This document shows positions 10,534 to 23,077 of a DNA stretch of 64,000 nucleotides, piece after piece; position 1 is the stretch's first letter; each line of letters opens with the position of its first letter. The stretch is from contig QJNS01000325.1 in assembly GCA_004154925.1 (NCBI GenBank), forward strand, positions 1-64,000, given 5' to 3'. The translations under genes were made by a program, and so were the position numbers. The notes beneath the pieces are model-generated. The model worked only from the letters and a program-made list of their open reading frames with translations. It was not told the origin of the DNA and did no database searches. Origin of the DNA: Monosporascus cannonballus (Eukaryota > Ascomycota > Sordariomycetes > Xylariales).

Positions 10534-11201
10534 TCAGCTGGTCGCGACGGCGAGGGCGGGTTGGAACTGCGGCAGGTCGGTCTGGCCTCGACGTGGGATG
10601 TCGCTGTTGCAGGCGACGCAGCCAAGCGTCCGGCCGCCTTCCCGCAGACACATATCGTCCTCGTGGATAATGCCGCGGGCGCCCCTGAAGACCACCGGTG
10701 GCATGCCCGTGTCTGGAGGCGGGTCGAGGAGATGCTTGAACCGGACGTTTAGGTAACTGTGCGGGCAGAGCCGCTCGTGGTAAGCAATCGTGCACCCCTC
10801 CTCGGGCGTCAGGTAGCACTGTTTGGCGATGAACATCGCCTGCTGCTCGTTGATGTGCCATGTCTAATTCTGCGTCCAGGGCATGGAGTCGTGGCCCGCC
10901 TGCTCCGTGTCCCTTTCAAGCGCCGCTACTAAGCCCGCGACGTCGCGGCCCTCGTTCCTGTACTTCCTGATTCCGTGGAGCAAAAGGGTGTGGAAGCTCA
11001 CGGGGTATGTGACCGAAGATTCCAGTAAGTCCCCGTCCCAGTCGGACTGGCAGGACCGTTCCGTGGCGCCCTCCTCCCTTTGGACTGGTCATCTGGTAAG
11101 TGGATCTTCTCGCACCACATACAGTAGACGAAGGGGGCATTGCGGCACAGGAGCCGGAGGAACTCACCGCGCCCTTCTTCTGGATCCAGCGTCTCGTAGC
11201 G
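10534..11201 (-). pseudogene. Decayed gene of an F-box-like fungal family (tentative)
   Basis: The minus strand preserves long protein-like segments in more than one frame. RYETLDPEEGRGEFLRLLC and FVYCMWCEKIHLP (11201 to about 11080) come first. After a frame change come FHTLLLHGIRKYRNEGRD and LVAALERDTEQAGHDSMPW. An in-frame TAG at 10864-10866 is followed by WHINEQQAMFIAKQCYLTPE and further sequence to TGA at 10534. Order and spacing are those of one protein with a frameshift and a nonsense codon. The pattern of a 'FLRLLCRNAP.VYCMWCEKIH' block followed by a Cys-rich tail resembles ascomycete F-box-associated proteins, but no F-box is preserved, so the family is inference. A CAG-to-TAG change would fit RIP-type mutation. 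Confidence 0.55.
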
Positions 11202-14200
11202 TCTGCCCGGTTGGTGTTACAGACGTTTGGAACTGAGCGATAGGGCGGCGACAGATGCCGGAGGGAGACTGTCGCCGATCATGCCAACGAGCTCTGTGGG
11301 TAGACTTTCGAGTTCGGACTGTGCATGGGACGTTTTGAATAAAATGGCGTGTTGTACGGTAAGGAAGTAAAGAGATTATGAGAATAGGGGGACGAGGGAC
11401 CCACTATATATGCAAATGACACAAGGCCTTTGATCTTCAACACTACATACATGTTGCGGATAACGATCGTGCGGTTCATAATAAATTGACTATTTCTGCC
11501 CCCTAATGTTGACATGGAAGTTTACTCGGTTGTCCCGATGTTCGTTGCTCTCCAGCAAGGGTCCAGCCGCTGTAATTAGTGGTGTGGACCCTGGATGCGA
11601 GGACTTACATCAACCCTAAGCACGCAACCGGCCCCGGAACAGAAGAGACTTCGAGAGGCTATCACAGGAGGCTGTCGAAGTGCTGAAACATATTGTTTAA
11701 GTCAGGCCACTCTTAGAACAAGTCGATAGTTCACGTTCCACTCCTCGGGCCCCCGTCTGCTGTGACGACAGCTGACACGGATGTCGAGGCTACAAGCCCC
11801 TATCTCCTAACCGGTTGCCAAAATGTACGACAGGGCATGTTGAAAGGTGCAGCTTTCTCCGAGTAATGAAGTGGAAATGCATGTGGGATTCCATAGATTT
11901 GGATGCGCACTACGGATGCTTAAGACGTCTCGAAGATCTTTGTGTCATTGTTCTCATAGGTCAAGTCCATCCCTTGTTTACCTCCGCACTCATGTGTTTC
12001 CGTCTACAACATCGATATACCCTCCTGCTCCGGCGGTTTGTCTCATAGAATGCGCCCTGGAGGGAGCAGCGGATCGTCTAAACCCTAGTACACATGGCAA
12101 GTATTGTCGAGAAAGCATTTGGATGGGCACGTCTCGAGCTGTGCATGATAGCACTAAACTGCTGAGAGCCTCAATAGCACGTATGTTGAAGCGCCTCTGG
12201 GGGTGGGTGGGCGTAGATACCATCCTCTTCAACCATTATGATATGGATCAGTGAGCCTTACCACTCCTACGTGATTTGCTACCTGACAACTTTCATTCTT
12301 GAATCAGCATCATAAACAGTGTTGCTGCTGGGCGTTCTAACAGATCAACCTCAAACAGAGTGTTTCCATACGGAACGTGGACTGGTACAGTGAAGGAGAG
12401 GATTCTGCGCCCCCCAGAACCACAGTGAATTGCTTATCAAGATCCTCGATACTGTGTTCCAATACCACCCATACCGGCCTAGACCTCCGTTGTCAGGGGC
12501 TTTTTGCCATCAACCATGACAGCACTGGCATCGTGACAGTCTTCTTTTAACCGGCTACAGGGAGAACTAATTAACTACTGCTACTTCGAAGAGGCAACAG
12601 ATTGGCGCAAAGCGCAGCCGATGTTACTATTAGTCGGGGCGTTAAGGTCGATGGGCTGGGTCGAGAAGCCCATCGACCCTTAGCAACACACCAATCATGG
12701 GTTCAGATGCTGTGTGGCCTATGTGGTGACCATACCACATCGCGGAGCTTCATGAGAACCGATATGGTGGCAGACGGTCTATACCCAGGGGTTGATACCT
12801 TGCCACCGATTATTGTGATGAAGGCTCGAAGAATGTTGACGGCAACTCTCAGAGTCCGGGTATCGTAAAATCCTGCTTGGGTATGGTCGGCAGGACCAGG
12901 GTTCTGGTAGGAGTGGGCGTGACGCCGCCCCCATATCTTCACGGCCATAGCATGACAAAGAATCTGCCGACCTGACGTAGTATATACCGGCAGTTTCCCT
13001 CGCCGAATTTGAAGGGGCGGACAGGTGCCACTCCTGTAGGGGTCGCCAGGTTATGTAGGTAGCCGCTGGGTGAACGCCTCGACAGCACCTAATGCCTGGT
13101 CTCAACGCAGCGAGGTGTGCAGGGGAAATATTAAGGCTGATACAGCGGCGGGTGTAACACAGGCGCAAAACACTGCGATGCGAAGCCCTGGATCGCGATC
13201 ACTCAGTCGATGGCCCTTGGAGCTTGTGGGGTGGTGGCGCGCCTCGCACATAGTTCAAGCACCTATGTCCGCAGCAAATAAACGCCGACTTGTGCTTTGA
13301 TCCCCATACTGGTTCGCGACTGGCGAATCGCGAGCAGTGATAACAGCGAAAAGCGAGGCAACCCGCGCCAAAACAGCGTCGGCCGGCCGCAGTCAACCCA
13401 CTTTGAAACGCTACTAGCGGCCGGACGTGTCCCTACTCCATGCCGCCATTGTCGGCTATAGGTTTCCGACGGGCCCCACGTACGAGTTCGCGCCATTTCT
13501 TTTTTGCAAGCAAGCCCTTCCAAGGGGGGAGCCGCGCTAGGAGAAGTCTTGTCTTAACAGACGTCTTATAGACGACGCCCCGGCGCTGGTATATATAACC
13601 AGCGTGCCAAGGACCGTCCACATCACGCAGTGCGAGACCGGGAGATGGTGAGTGGCATGCCAATTACTGTAGCCTGACAATCTAAGAGGTCCCAAGGGCT
13701 AGCGTTCTATGCACTGCAAAGGCAGCAGCAGACTTGACCAACAGTACATATTTATTCACTGACGTTGTGCGACGGGTTTCATAGAATCCTTGCACTGCCG
13801 GACGACGGGGTGCAGGTAATCATATCATGTCGAAATCGCCGCCGTCATTGGGCCGGGTTGGGTTGGGCTGGGTTAATAGCTGCAGGCCGTCGATGCCTGC
13901 GCAATGTTCTCCAGACTTGGCATCGACTGCCGCTGCGGCTCGTTCTGCCCATAGCGTTCCGGGAGTTACGTAGAACCCTAGCAAAATCCCCAGCACACCC
14001 CTGGCGACAGCCCCTGCGAGACATGAGGGCATCTGTAGAAGGGCAATTTTTCCGAGAACAACTTTTCACATGCAAAATATGTATGTACTAGAAGTTGGAG
14101 GCCTGACGGCGCATCAGCTGGGTAAACCAAGTTCCCCGCACTCCGGCTAGAGTTCTCCAGGTGTCCGGATTCCCGGCTCTCATCTAGGGATCATGTAGGC

Positions 14201-16106
14201 ATAGACGTACGGCTTTCGCTTCTGCACCCCGGATTGTCCACGTTGTTGTGTGGTGGGAGCATTCTGAGGCTATAGATGCGAAAGGCACTTTGCCATCTAC
14301 ACACCCGTAAGATATCAGCCGGTGGGTTGGCTTCTGACAGGAGTGACTCTTTCTGATACCTCCTAATCCCTCAATCCAGCGAAAGCCCCTGTCGTCCCCG
14401 CACCACACACCACTCCAGAAGGTGGACGGGGTTAGGGGAGTCCCCCACGTAGAGGTGACCTGGCCTACTTCGTGACACAGGGCGGCCGGGAAGCTTTACC
14501 GGCGGGAGGGCGCGGTAGAAGGTACGAACCCACCAGAGACTCTCGTGCGAGACGGCCCGAAGCTCCAGATTGCGTCAGCTTGGTGACGGCGAAATGGCAC
14601 TTCGCTTCCGACCAATCACGACCGTCCATTGGCTTCCCCAGTCTCCCCCAGACTCTCCCCTATTTGCGCGAATAGAAAGCCCGTAGACCCGCCGCCTGGA
14701 TGATTACATGTGCCGCTCTGCTTATGCCGTAGGTTTAATTCTTTTTGCGCCCCGCGGCGGCTACTGAGGCAGCTCGAAGGTGAGGTTGAGACATACTCAC
14801 GTGGACTAGACTCTGTAGCAATTATGGATCGGTTCCTTAAGTGTGTATATGTAAGCAAGGTTAGGAGTGGTCCTAGGCTAGCAGTATCTGTGACATCTCA
14901 GACACTAGTAGTTAGGTACGGCTATCGGAGAACGTTGATAGCCTTCCCGCCTCCCCCATCCCAGCAGAAGCTCGAGTTTCCGCTGTTAGCGTGGAGTTGA
15001 CGCTCCTGAGGCTATATTCTGATTACCTATATGCCCAGTACTTCGGACTTCAACAGGGTGGATACGACCAGCCCACCCCCAGCACCATACACCCTCAACA
15101 AAGAGGATCAAGGGCATTAATCAGGGTCCGTTGGTATCCACCGGTCAGCGAGCACTGACGTGGCATACAGCGAACGTGATGCACAATCTATCAGATTATA
15201 CATCAGTGCCGTTCGTGCGAACGACCGTTCCGTGTAGCGACTCACAAGTGCTACGTACCTAGCTATACTGCTACATTCTGTGAAGCTACGCCACTGCTGA
15301 CTAGCCTCCCATGCGTTAAATGCAGCTAGAATACCGGTTGGACAATGTGTGATTTACCCCAGATTTTCTGCTGCCGCATTCGACCATGATCGACCAGGGG
15401 CCACATCCATTTTCGGATCTGAGGATCTGAAGGGCAGGGAGAGGGACATCGGGACGAAAGGGCTAGGGGATAGACGGCGCGAAGGGGCACAACTCCAAGA
15501 ACGGGCCGCGCCGTGATTCGTCGATTACATGGTCGCCCTTCCGGATCGGGTATCGTTGACGTCTTCTCCTCGGCCTCATGCGAGTGTATGCATGCATAAT
15601 GCACGAAGGCGCGATGCAAGGGGACCCATCTCATATCGTGTACAAATGCGTCTGCGTCTTTCCTATTCATGCAAGTTTCTTCGGTGGGTCGCCTGACTGG
15701 CTATTTTCATGCGTCGATGTACATTTCCCCAGATATTTCCACCGCCTATGCGTCATTCCCATTGCGCCGACCGTGAGGGCGAGAAGCCCACGCTAGGCAC
15801 GCAGAGGTTCGGCAATCTACCCTTTTCCATTCCACCAACCCCACACAGTAGTAAGCAGAAATGGTATCGTAAGCAGCGGCTCAGTAGATGTCACCAGCAC
15901 CCATGCGCCGCATCAAAGCAGCCGAAAAGCCTTTCCCGTGGATCCAGAGCTCCGGCCGCCCCCAAACATCCAAACCCCGAAAAACAATACAGTAGACTCC
16001 GGGGCACGAATCCAAACCGGCCAATCATATCAGTGCAGCGTCTCTCGCGCTCTCGTCTCCTATGTCTCAAACAAATTCGTACACGGTACATGCCGTCATC
16101 CAATCA
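11202..16106. other. Gene-poor block, 4.9 kb
   Basis: No open frame has recognisable domains, and ORFs on both strands are short and overlap randomly. TpA-containing words (CTAG, GTAC, TATA) look frequent; a hand count of 14821-14940 gives TpA 15 against ApT 9. An ORF of 114 codons at 15326-15670 (-) has no recognisable feature. The block may be old, RIP-mutated repeat sequence. Confidence 0.4.
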
Positions 16107-18615
16107 TCAGTGGACGAAGGGGAACCCGTCCATGCTGGACGCCGCAGTGTCCGCCATAATGCCGCAGTCCAAGCCCAGCATGCCGCCGGTGCCGCCGGTA
16201 CCGTGCAGGCTGCCGAACTGCTGCTGCGCCCACTCCATCTCCTCGGACCCGCCCCAGAGCATGCCGTCCAGGTCCCATAGTCCATGCTGGTCCATCATGC
16301 CCATGATGCCGTACCCCTCGGGTTCATAGCCGATGGGGGACATGTGGATGTCGGAACCGTCGCCTCCGAGGCCCACAGATAGCAGGCCGGAGGCGGCGTC
16401 GGTGGCCAGGCTCAGGGACAGCGGGCTGCTGGTGCCATTGTTGTTGCTGTGAGCGGTGGCCCGGCGCTGCTGTAGGGTGGGCTCGAGCTGGCGCGTGGCC
16501 TCGTACATGCGCCAGACGACCTCGCGGCTGCGCTTTGCGGCCAGGGACCAGTCCTCCATGGCGTCGAGCAGCTCGAGGATGGTCTCGACCTGCTTGCGCC
16601 AGTCGGCAACGCGCGGGCTGTCCCACTGCCAGAAGATGCTGACGAGCGGGATCATGGCCGCCTGGTAAAGGAACCACACGGCGTTCCAGCCAGACATCTG
16701 GTTGCGCGTCCACTCGCGCGCGATGTCCTCGATGGTCTGCCGTGCGAGGTCGCGGCACGCCTCGATGGCAGCGACGTCGTGCTCCGCCGCGTGCGACGCG
16801 TTGCTGCTCGCGAGGTTGAGCAGTACGGGCCGGTGCAGCAGCATCCGTAGGTTCTGGTACCGCCACTTCATGATGCAGCGCGCGATGTAGAGCGGCTCCG
16901 CGCACGGGTCGCTCGTGCGCAGCAGCCACGGCAGGCTGCTGTACCAGTTAACCAGCTGCCCGTCGAGGTTGCAGCGGTCCTCGGTGCGCAGCAGCGGCGA
17001 GATGGCCAGCATGTCCTGGATGCCCGTGGCGATCTTGCAGAACTTGATGTTCTCGATGAGCGGCAGGATGCCGGCGTGCTGCGCCGAGTCTCGGCCCGAG
17101 CTCATGCCGGCCTCGGGGGGCCTGATGTTGATGGCGGGGCCCCATCGTCCAAATGAGGGGCGGCCCATGGTGGTGGTCGCCCAGGTGTCGAGGCAGAACA
17201 GGCTCCACCACGTGCGCCTCCGCGTTTCCGTGGCGGCGAGCTCATTGGTGCTCCCGGACCCACCGTGGGCGAGGCTTTCTCGGTGGAGTCCAAGAGCGCA
17301 AGCCATCCTAATTGCGGCACCAAGCACGGCATTTGCCATGTTTGGCCGGTTAATATAGTGCAGGTAATAACCACCAATGAGAGCCAAGGCTTGGACAGTC
17401 TCGATGTGGCTGCTGCCGAAGGAATCCATCGGGAGATGTTCCATGGCGCGGTTATAGTAGTTCAGATGGTTGTAGTCGTCCGACTTCATGGCGGCGATGC
17501 TTCCCATCGCGAATACCATGTTGAGCAGTGCGAGCCAGGGGGCGTCAAATCGCTGTCCCTCAAGATAGTCCGCTCTGAAGGATGCTTCGTCGAGCATCGG
17601 GATAAATACGTGGACACGCTTGAAATACGCGTCAATTAGTGTCTGGCCCTTCCATGACCAGGGCACCCGCTGCGGCTCTTTCGAGTTGGAGACCTTCTGT
17701 CGCATAACCGGCATGTTGTGTGCTATTTCGACGCTGTTAAGTGGTGGAGTGAGTGAGCCCCGCAGGCTAGGTTGCACCTTAAGCATAACCATGAGAGCGG
17801 CCTTGATCGAGGAAGCACCTAGGTATGATGATTGCCGGTCGACTGATAGAGAGAGCGCGTTAACGTCATCCGCCTCGAGGGGGAGGTTGTCGCGTCCGCG
17901 GCGTTCCTCGTCCCACTCCGCGTCCCGAGCAGGGAGAGACTCCAGACTGGAAAGGCACTGTTCAGATGAGAGGGGCGATCCGATATCACACGAGCCTGGA
18001 GAAGTTTGAAGCGGCGGGGATGGAAGTGCTGTGATGCAGTCGTTTGCAGGCCGGTCTAGGAGGTTAAGCAGCTCTTGCCGCGGCAGCGGCAGCAGAGTCT
18101 GCACGTCGTGGTTGGGAAATAATCTCTTCAGAATGGCGCGGCATTCTTCGAGAGACTGTGATAACGCCTCGAGAGTCCTGCCTGTTGTTAGGGATATGTA
18201 CCTCTAGGGACTCGCTTTGATACACATACTTTCGAGACGGGATAACTCTTTGCCGGTGCTTGTCATAGAAGCAGCGCTTCGGAGCTCGACTGGATAGGCA
18301 TTGTCCGCATGGTTGTTGGCCATCACATCGACTGAAATCGTCTTAGTCATGTGGTCTTATCCCTTGGCTCACGCGGGGACATACATCTTCCTGCGTTTGC
18401 ACTCCGCGCACGCATGTGGCGTGGTGATCCGTTTTGACGTGCCGCTGCCGTTTGTCTTGTTGCTGTCTGTGGGGTCCGTAGACTGCTTCCGAGGAGTGAC
18501 TCCTTGGACTAATGCTTGTTAGTCCAACCATTCTGGTTCGCAATGCGGTTGTCTCTCCCAACTCACACGTGTGGAACATTCCACCTTGAGTGGGAATAGG
18601 GATTGAAGGCGCCAT
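16107..18615 (-). CDS. Zn2Cys6 transcription factor with fungal_trans domain
   Basis: Four exons (18615-18567, 18508-18385, 18331-18230, 18177-16107) give 781 residues. Exon 1 starts MAPSIPIPTQGGMFHT. The binuclear zinc cluster follows the C-x2-C-x6-C-x5-C-x2-C-x8-C spacing at residues 50, 53, 60, 66, 69 and 78 (CAECKRRKIRCDGQQPC, then GQC and C). An intron splits the cluster after KRRK. A basic linker and a short helix, TLEALSQSLEECRAILKRLF, follow as a likely dimerisation segment. The fungal_trans region is around residues 230-480, with WWSLFCLDTWATTTMGRPS as the typical (R)RxWW..F.LD signature. The tail is Gly/Met-rich. It is a DNA-binding regulator; target genes cannot be told. No biosynthetic or transport cluster surrounds it: both flanks are gene-poor. 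Confidence 0.92.
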
Positions 18616-21600
18616 GCCGGCAGGCCTTGTGCTGATGATATGCTGTAGATGAGTATCGTTAAGCCAAGTGATCCATTCGTAATCAAGACGAGAGTATAAT
18701 GTATCGGCTGGTATAAACGTCTTAACCAAGCCGTTGAAACTTTGTGGAGGCGTGGAGAGGAAGGTTCCACCCGACGACCGAAGGAGCGGGTAAAAGAAAG
18801 ACTTATATAGGATATTGACTTGCAACCGCCCTCGCGTGGTGTTTGTGGAGAATCTGGAGAACAGGCAGGGTGGATGCTACTGTGTGGGGAAGAGGCCCTC
18901 CCTCCATTATGCGCTAGATGAGCCAGGAACATGATGACTATATTAAAATTAAGACCATCCGGCCCTATAGAATGTGACGGGGCAAGGAGGTCCAATGGGA
19001 GTCATAGAGACCATAGGAACGCAAGGTTCGGCTGCCGATATACACCCGTGGAGAACCAATCCCGCCGGGCCAACTTTGGCTTGAGGACTATGCTACGAGG
19101 TAGCTACAAGGAAAACGGGCTAGATTATATGACGCCGCATGGCTATGAAAGTGTATATGGTACATTGAAGGAGTGGCGTCCCTGATCTTGCGGTTAGTCA
19201 AAGGTCCGCCCCATAGGAGTTTGACTTACCGCTGCCGGCCGAAAAACGTACGGTTGACGTCCGTTTTCCTCAAGTCGTCATCGCGCCATGCTTCAACTGG
19301 ACTTCTTTGATGTAGGCGCACGGCTGCATATGAGAAACGTGAAAAGCAAGTGGGGCCTTGTTCCAGCGCAAGGTCTCTCCCTGTTGACTCGAGACGAGGC
19401 TTCATCCCGCCTGACGGGTACGCACAGAAGCGTTCATTTACGCTTCCCTTTCTTACCAGCATCGCGGATTAAAGAATTGCAGGGCGGTAAGATCGCTGCC
19501 GGGAAGAAAGGAAAACTCCGGGTCGGGTAGCTGGAGGTTGACAGGGTGGATTGAGTACACTATGGGAATTGTTAACCCCCCCAAGGCATTCCACGTAGAT
19601 AGATAACACTTGCGGTCTCATTGACGCTGTTCCCTGACGATCATCAACTTTCCCCTCCTCGTAGTGAATGCACGTGCCAGTGATCCGCGATACCCTGATG
19701 ATCCTTTCTCACTAGAAGACCCGACTGCTATCTCCCCCCTATTGCCAGAGGCACTTAAGCTCTAAAGAGCACCCTTCGGCCCAGTGGCTAGGACTACCCG
19801 AGATAGGGTTACAGCCAAAGCTAAGTAAGTGAGAGGATGGCAGGAAGATCTGCTCGCCGTTGAGACTTTTTGTCAACATACTAACGGCATTGGCAACCAT
19901 TCAAGGCAGGAGGAGGCATGGTTGGCTGGGACTAAGTGGGTGCATTATAGATGGGCCGGCAGACGAGCCGAGAAAGCAGGGCTTATACACGGGACACGGT
20001 GCAGGGGGGCGAGGCGACTAATAATTTCTACACCTTTAATATGTCCCGAAAGACCTCCGGAGACCGCACCTCGTGATCATGATAATTTAATATATCGCAG
20101 AGCTCCTAGTTGGATGTCTTTAGCGTGCAGAATAATAAGGCCAATATGCCGTACGCGTACGTCCTGTACCCCAGAGTTCACCCCTCCCTTAGACCGATTC
20201 CATGCTGAGCTCCCATGAAGAGCACCAAAAACTGCAGGACGTAGCGTGGCTGGAATTGGCGCTCGACTATATTGCCTGATCTAGAATTTGACAGGTCATC
20301 CGGCGATATTTGCCTGCTGAGCCGGCCAGGACATGTGCAAGAAAAACAAGAGGGCTCGATTCCGGGCGTCTAAATACAACGCACGTCACTTCCCCAGAGT
20401 CCCGAGCGGCCCGCTTCTGTACCAAAATACGTAGGCAAAATCGCAATAAGATACCGTAGTAGACCCGCAACTTCAGATACGCCAGAAGTCTGGGGTCGCT
20501 CGAAGAATTGCTTGGTAATACGTAGTTCCAGTTGTGTGGGCGGCGCTTGCCAATCTCAACACAAGTCTCTTCCTGCAAGATCGATGTAAGGCGCCAGCAG
20601 CCACTTGTCAGTGTGGCGTGCTGTCAAGCCCAGGCATCGCATCTGTGTTACTCCGCGTGTGCAGTGAGTATCGAAATGATCTGAGGATCGACAGGATCAA
20701 GCCACTCCACTGGTCCATCAACCCAAGGCCCATGTTTCCGCCCGCTGTAGCTATCCGTTTAACCTGAGGGCCCTCCGGCCTATCAAAGCCTTGGTTTGAG
20801 CTTGTTCCTTGTTGAGGTTCCTGAGACCCTGGGAAAATCGCTCTTCACTTTGGAATGGTTCTGCCCAGACTATAGCACCAGGTTTTCTTGCTTAGGCCCG
20901 GCAACTATCAGGCACAAGAGCGGCGCGGTCTCATTCCCGTAATTCCATGGTGAGCCGTGTCGTCGTTCTTGGCTTTTTACCCCACATTCTGGCCGCGTGC
21001 GTTGACAACCTCAGTCGTACAGCGTGGTGGAGTGCAGTCGATTTCAAAGCACCTGACCTCGTTGTGTAGTAATAGCACAAAATTCGCCGCTCGCTTAAGC
21101 AGAGTTGGGCACCAGAATATGCAAAGCGTTGCGATGACAGCGATGGAAAGATTCACGTAGCGATGCGGGGGGGGGCAAGGAAACGCGGTACTGGCTGGAC
21201 TGGAGGGCCCTAGCTGCTGTCCCGTCTTCTTGGCACGAACGGTCCCCAGACTTATGCTGCCCATAGCACAAAGGGTTAGTTAGAATCAGGCACAATTAGG
21301 TAACTTACCCATTTGGCGCCATTTGGATTCCCGCACAGGGCCAGGCGCCCCAATCGAGGTCGTGCCGAGATGATTAAGAGTCGTATTAGGACGCCAAGCA
21401 ACGGTTCTTCGTTGTCTCGCGCCCCCAACGAGAGTACGTAAGTGTTCGCACGAGTTTATTGAAGAGCCCAACTGCACACCCATATCCGTCCGACCGGGAC
21501 CTGGCGGTTGATTATTGTAAACGGGTCCCAAGCTCGTGGATTGGATCTATCTCTGTCAGTTCGAGATGCGATAGCCGCTCGTGTAAGGAGTATCAATCGT

Positions 21601-23077
21601 TCTAGTCAGGCGTATTAAGTCAAGTAATTGATCCCCCACGCTCGTTACGTTGCGGGGGGTTCAATTGAACTTCGAAAGCACAATACATTAAGTATAGCTA
21701 TAGTAAAGGTAATCTACGTGTCACGGCCTTCTGGACCCAACTGAGTATCCCGGCCCTGACGCTGTGGTTGGATACATATTCCTGAGCTAACAGTCGGTGA
21801 CACCGCTACATTTGTCGTCGATATTAAAATTTTGCCGCTCATCTCATACGACACCTTAGATGTTAAAGGAGACGAGGGAATTCGCTACCGCGAACATTGT
21901 CACGGGTGGCACGCCACTCCGCAAATTGCATACCCTACGTCTTGTAACAATATCGTCGTCTCCCCCTTCGCTCTCCTATGGCCTCGCTTGGAAGCGGTCA
22001 GCAAGTTCTCCAACCTCTTCGATATCAGCATTTGCTGCGGCGATATACGCACTTGCCATACCCGCACCATAAAAATGCCACCTGACAGGTCAAGTTTTTC
22101 GGGTTTGCCCCTCATATGAGCCTAATGCTTGCAGAACGGAGATGGCATTGACGCCTCTCCTTTGGTCGGGGGGTCTTTGTGTTGAATGATCTATGACCGG
22201 ATGATGGAAAAACCCGCGATGGTGATTCCCCCTACCCAGCCCGTGGTGGATCTTGTTTCAACGTTCTGGGGGCCGATGACTGGCTCGTCGAATCCCATCC
22301 TGGCATACCTCCTGAACCGGCTTCGTTTCGGCCAAGGTACCATTTCAAAACTCACTTTTTTCGACCAATCAAGGCTTGGCTTGAAGAAGGGATTATTACC
22401 TAACTGGGGAAAGCCGATATTACAGTACAGCGCAGATCGCATTCTTTGTCCCATCCATGTCGAAACAAGGAAAGAGATTGAATTAAGTTTGAATAAGATG
22501 TGGGAGGGGTGAGCGAGGTACCCAGGCTGCCTGTCTTGCTCTTCCTTATAATGGCTACGCATCGGGTGCGTTCGGCTCGCATAAAGGGAGCGTGGCCTTT
22601 GAGAGGACTTAGAAGCGGGACGTAGTAACCCCTTGCTGACGTCTTCGAACCGCCCCTTATTACGTGCATGGTGGCCGAAGTTGGATCTTGGACCGCTCTG
22701 ACGGATGCGTGGTATCCCTCGCATTGTACTTCAGCTCCTCGCTCAGCGCTGCAGGCGGCATTTTCAACTTGGCCGATGGCGTCTCTGTATGTCAGCAAAG
22801 CTGTACGACCTCTATTATGTATTTCCGGCCCACACGTGGCTAAGTGCAGACCGTGAGGTTACCGTAAGGACTTGCGGTCCGACGAGAGCCCCCACCATAT
22901 CCTTCTGACGGTTCAAGATGGCGTTAAGGGTAGTATTGGCAAGATGCCAAGCTTCCAGGCTCTACAATAGTATCCACTATCTCCAACTTTCTCTATGGTC
23001 GAAGCGGATCTACACGATCACGGCCGACGTCTGTGTAAGGCCTTTAGCAATTCCACCGCTGTCTCGGGGCCCGCTTC
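18616..23077. other. Gene-poor block, 4.5 kb
   Basis: The proximal part must contain the promoter of the Zn2Cys6 gene. I find no splice-consistent coding region elsewhere. The longest protein-like frame is 22186-22512 (+, 108 codons, starting MIYDRMMEKPAMVIPP), which has no recognised domain and overlaps an equally long frame on the other strand, so I do not call it. A G9 run lies at 21167-21175. Confidence 0.4.

Noticed and set aside
15326..15670. 114-codon minus-strand frame downstream of the Zn2Cys6 gene
   Set aside because: No domain, no splice partner and mixed composition.
18301..18615. Minus-strand frame reading through the first exons of the Zn2Cys6 gene
   Set aside because: It is in the wrong phase; the correct exons give a perfect six-cysteine cluster.
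22186..22512. 108-codon frame starting MIYDRMMEKPAMVIPP
   Set aside because: There is no recognised domain or splice support, and an equally long frame overlaps on the other strand.
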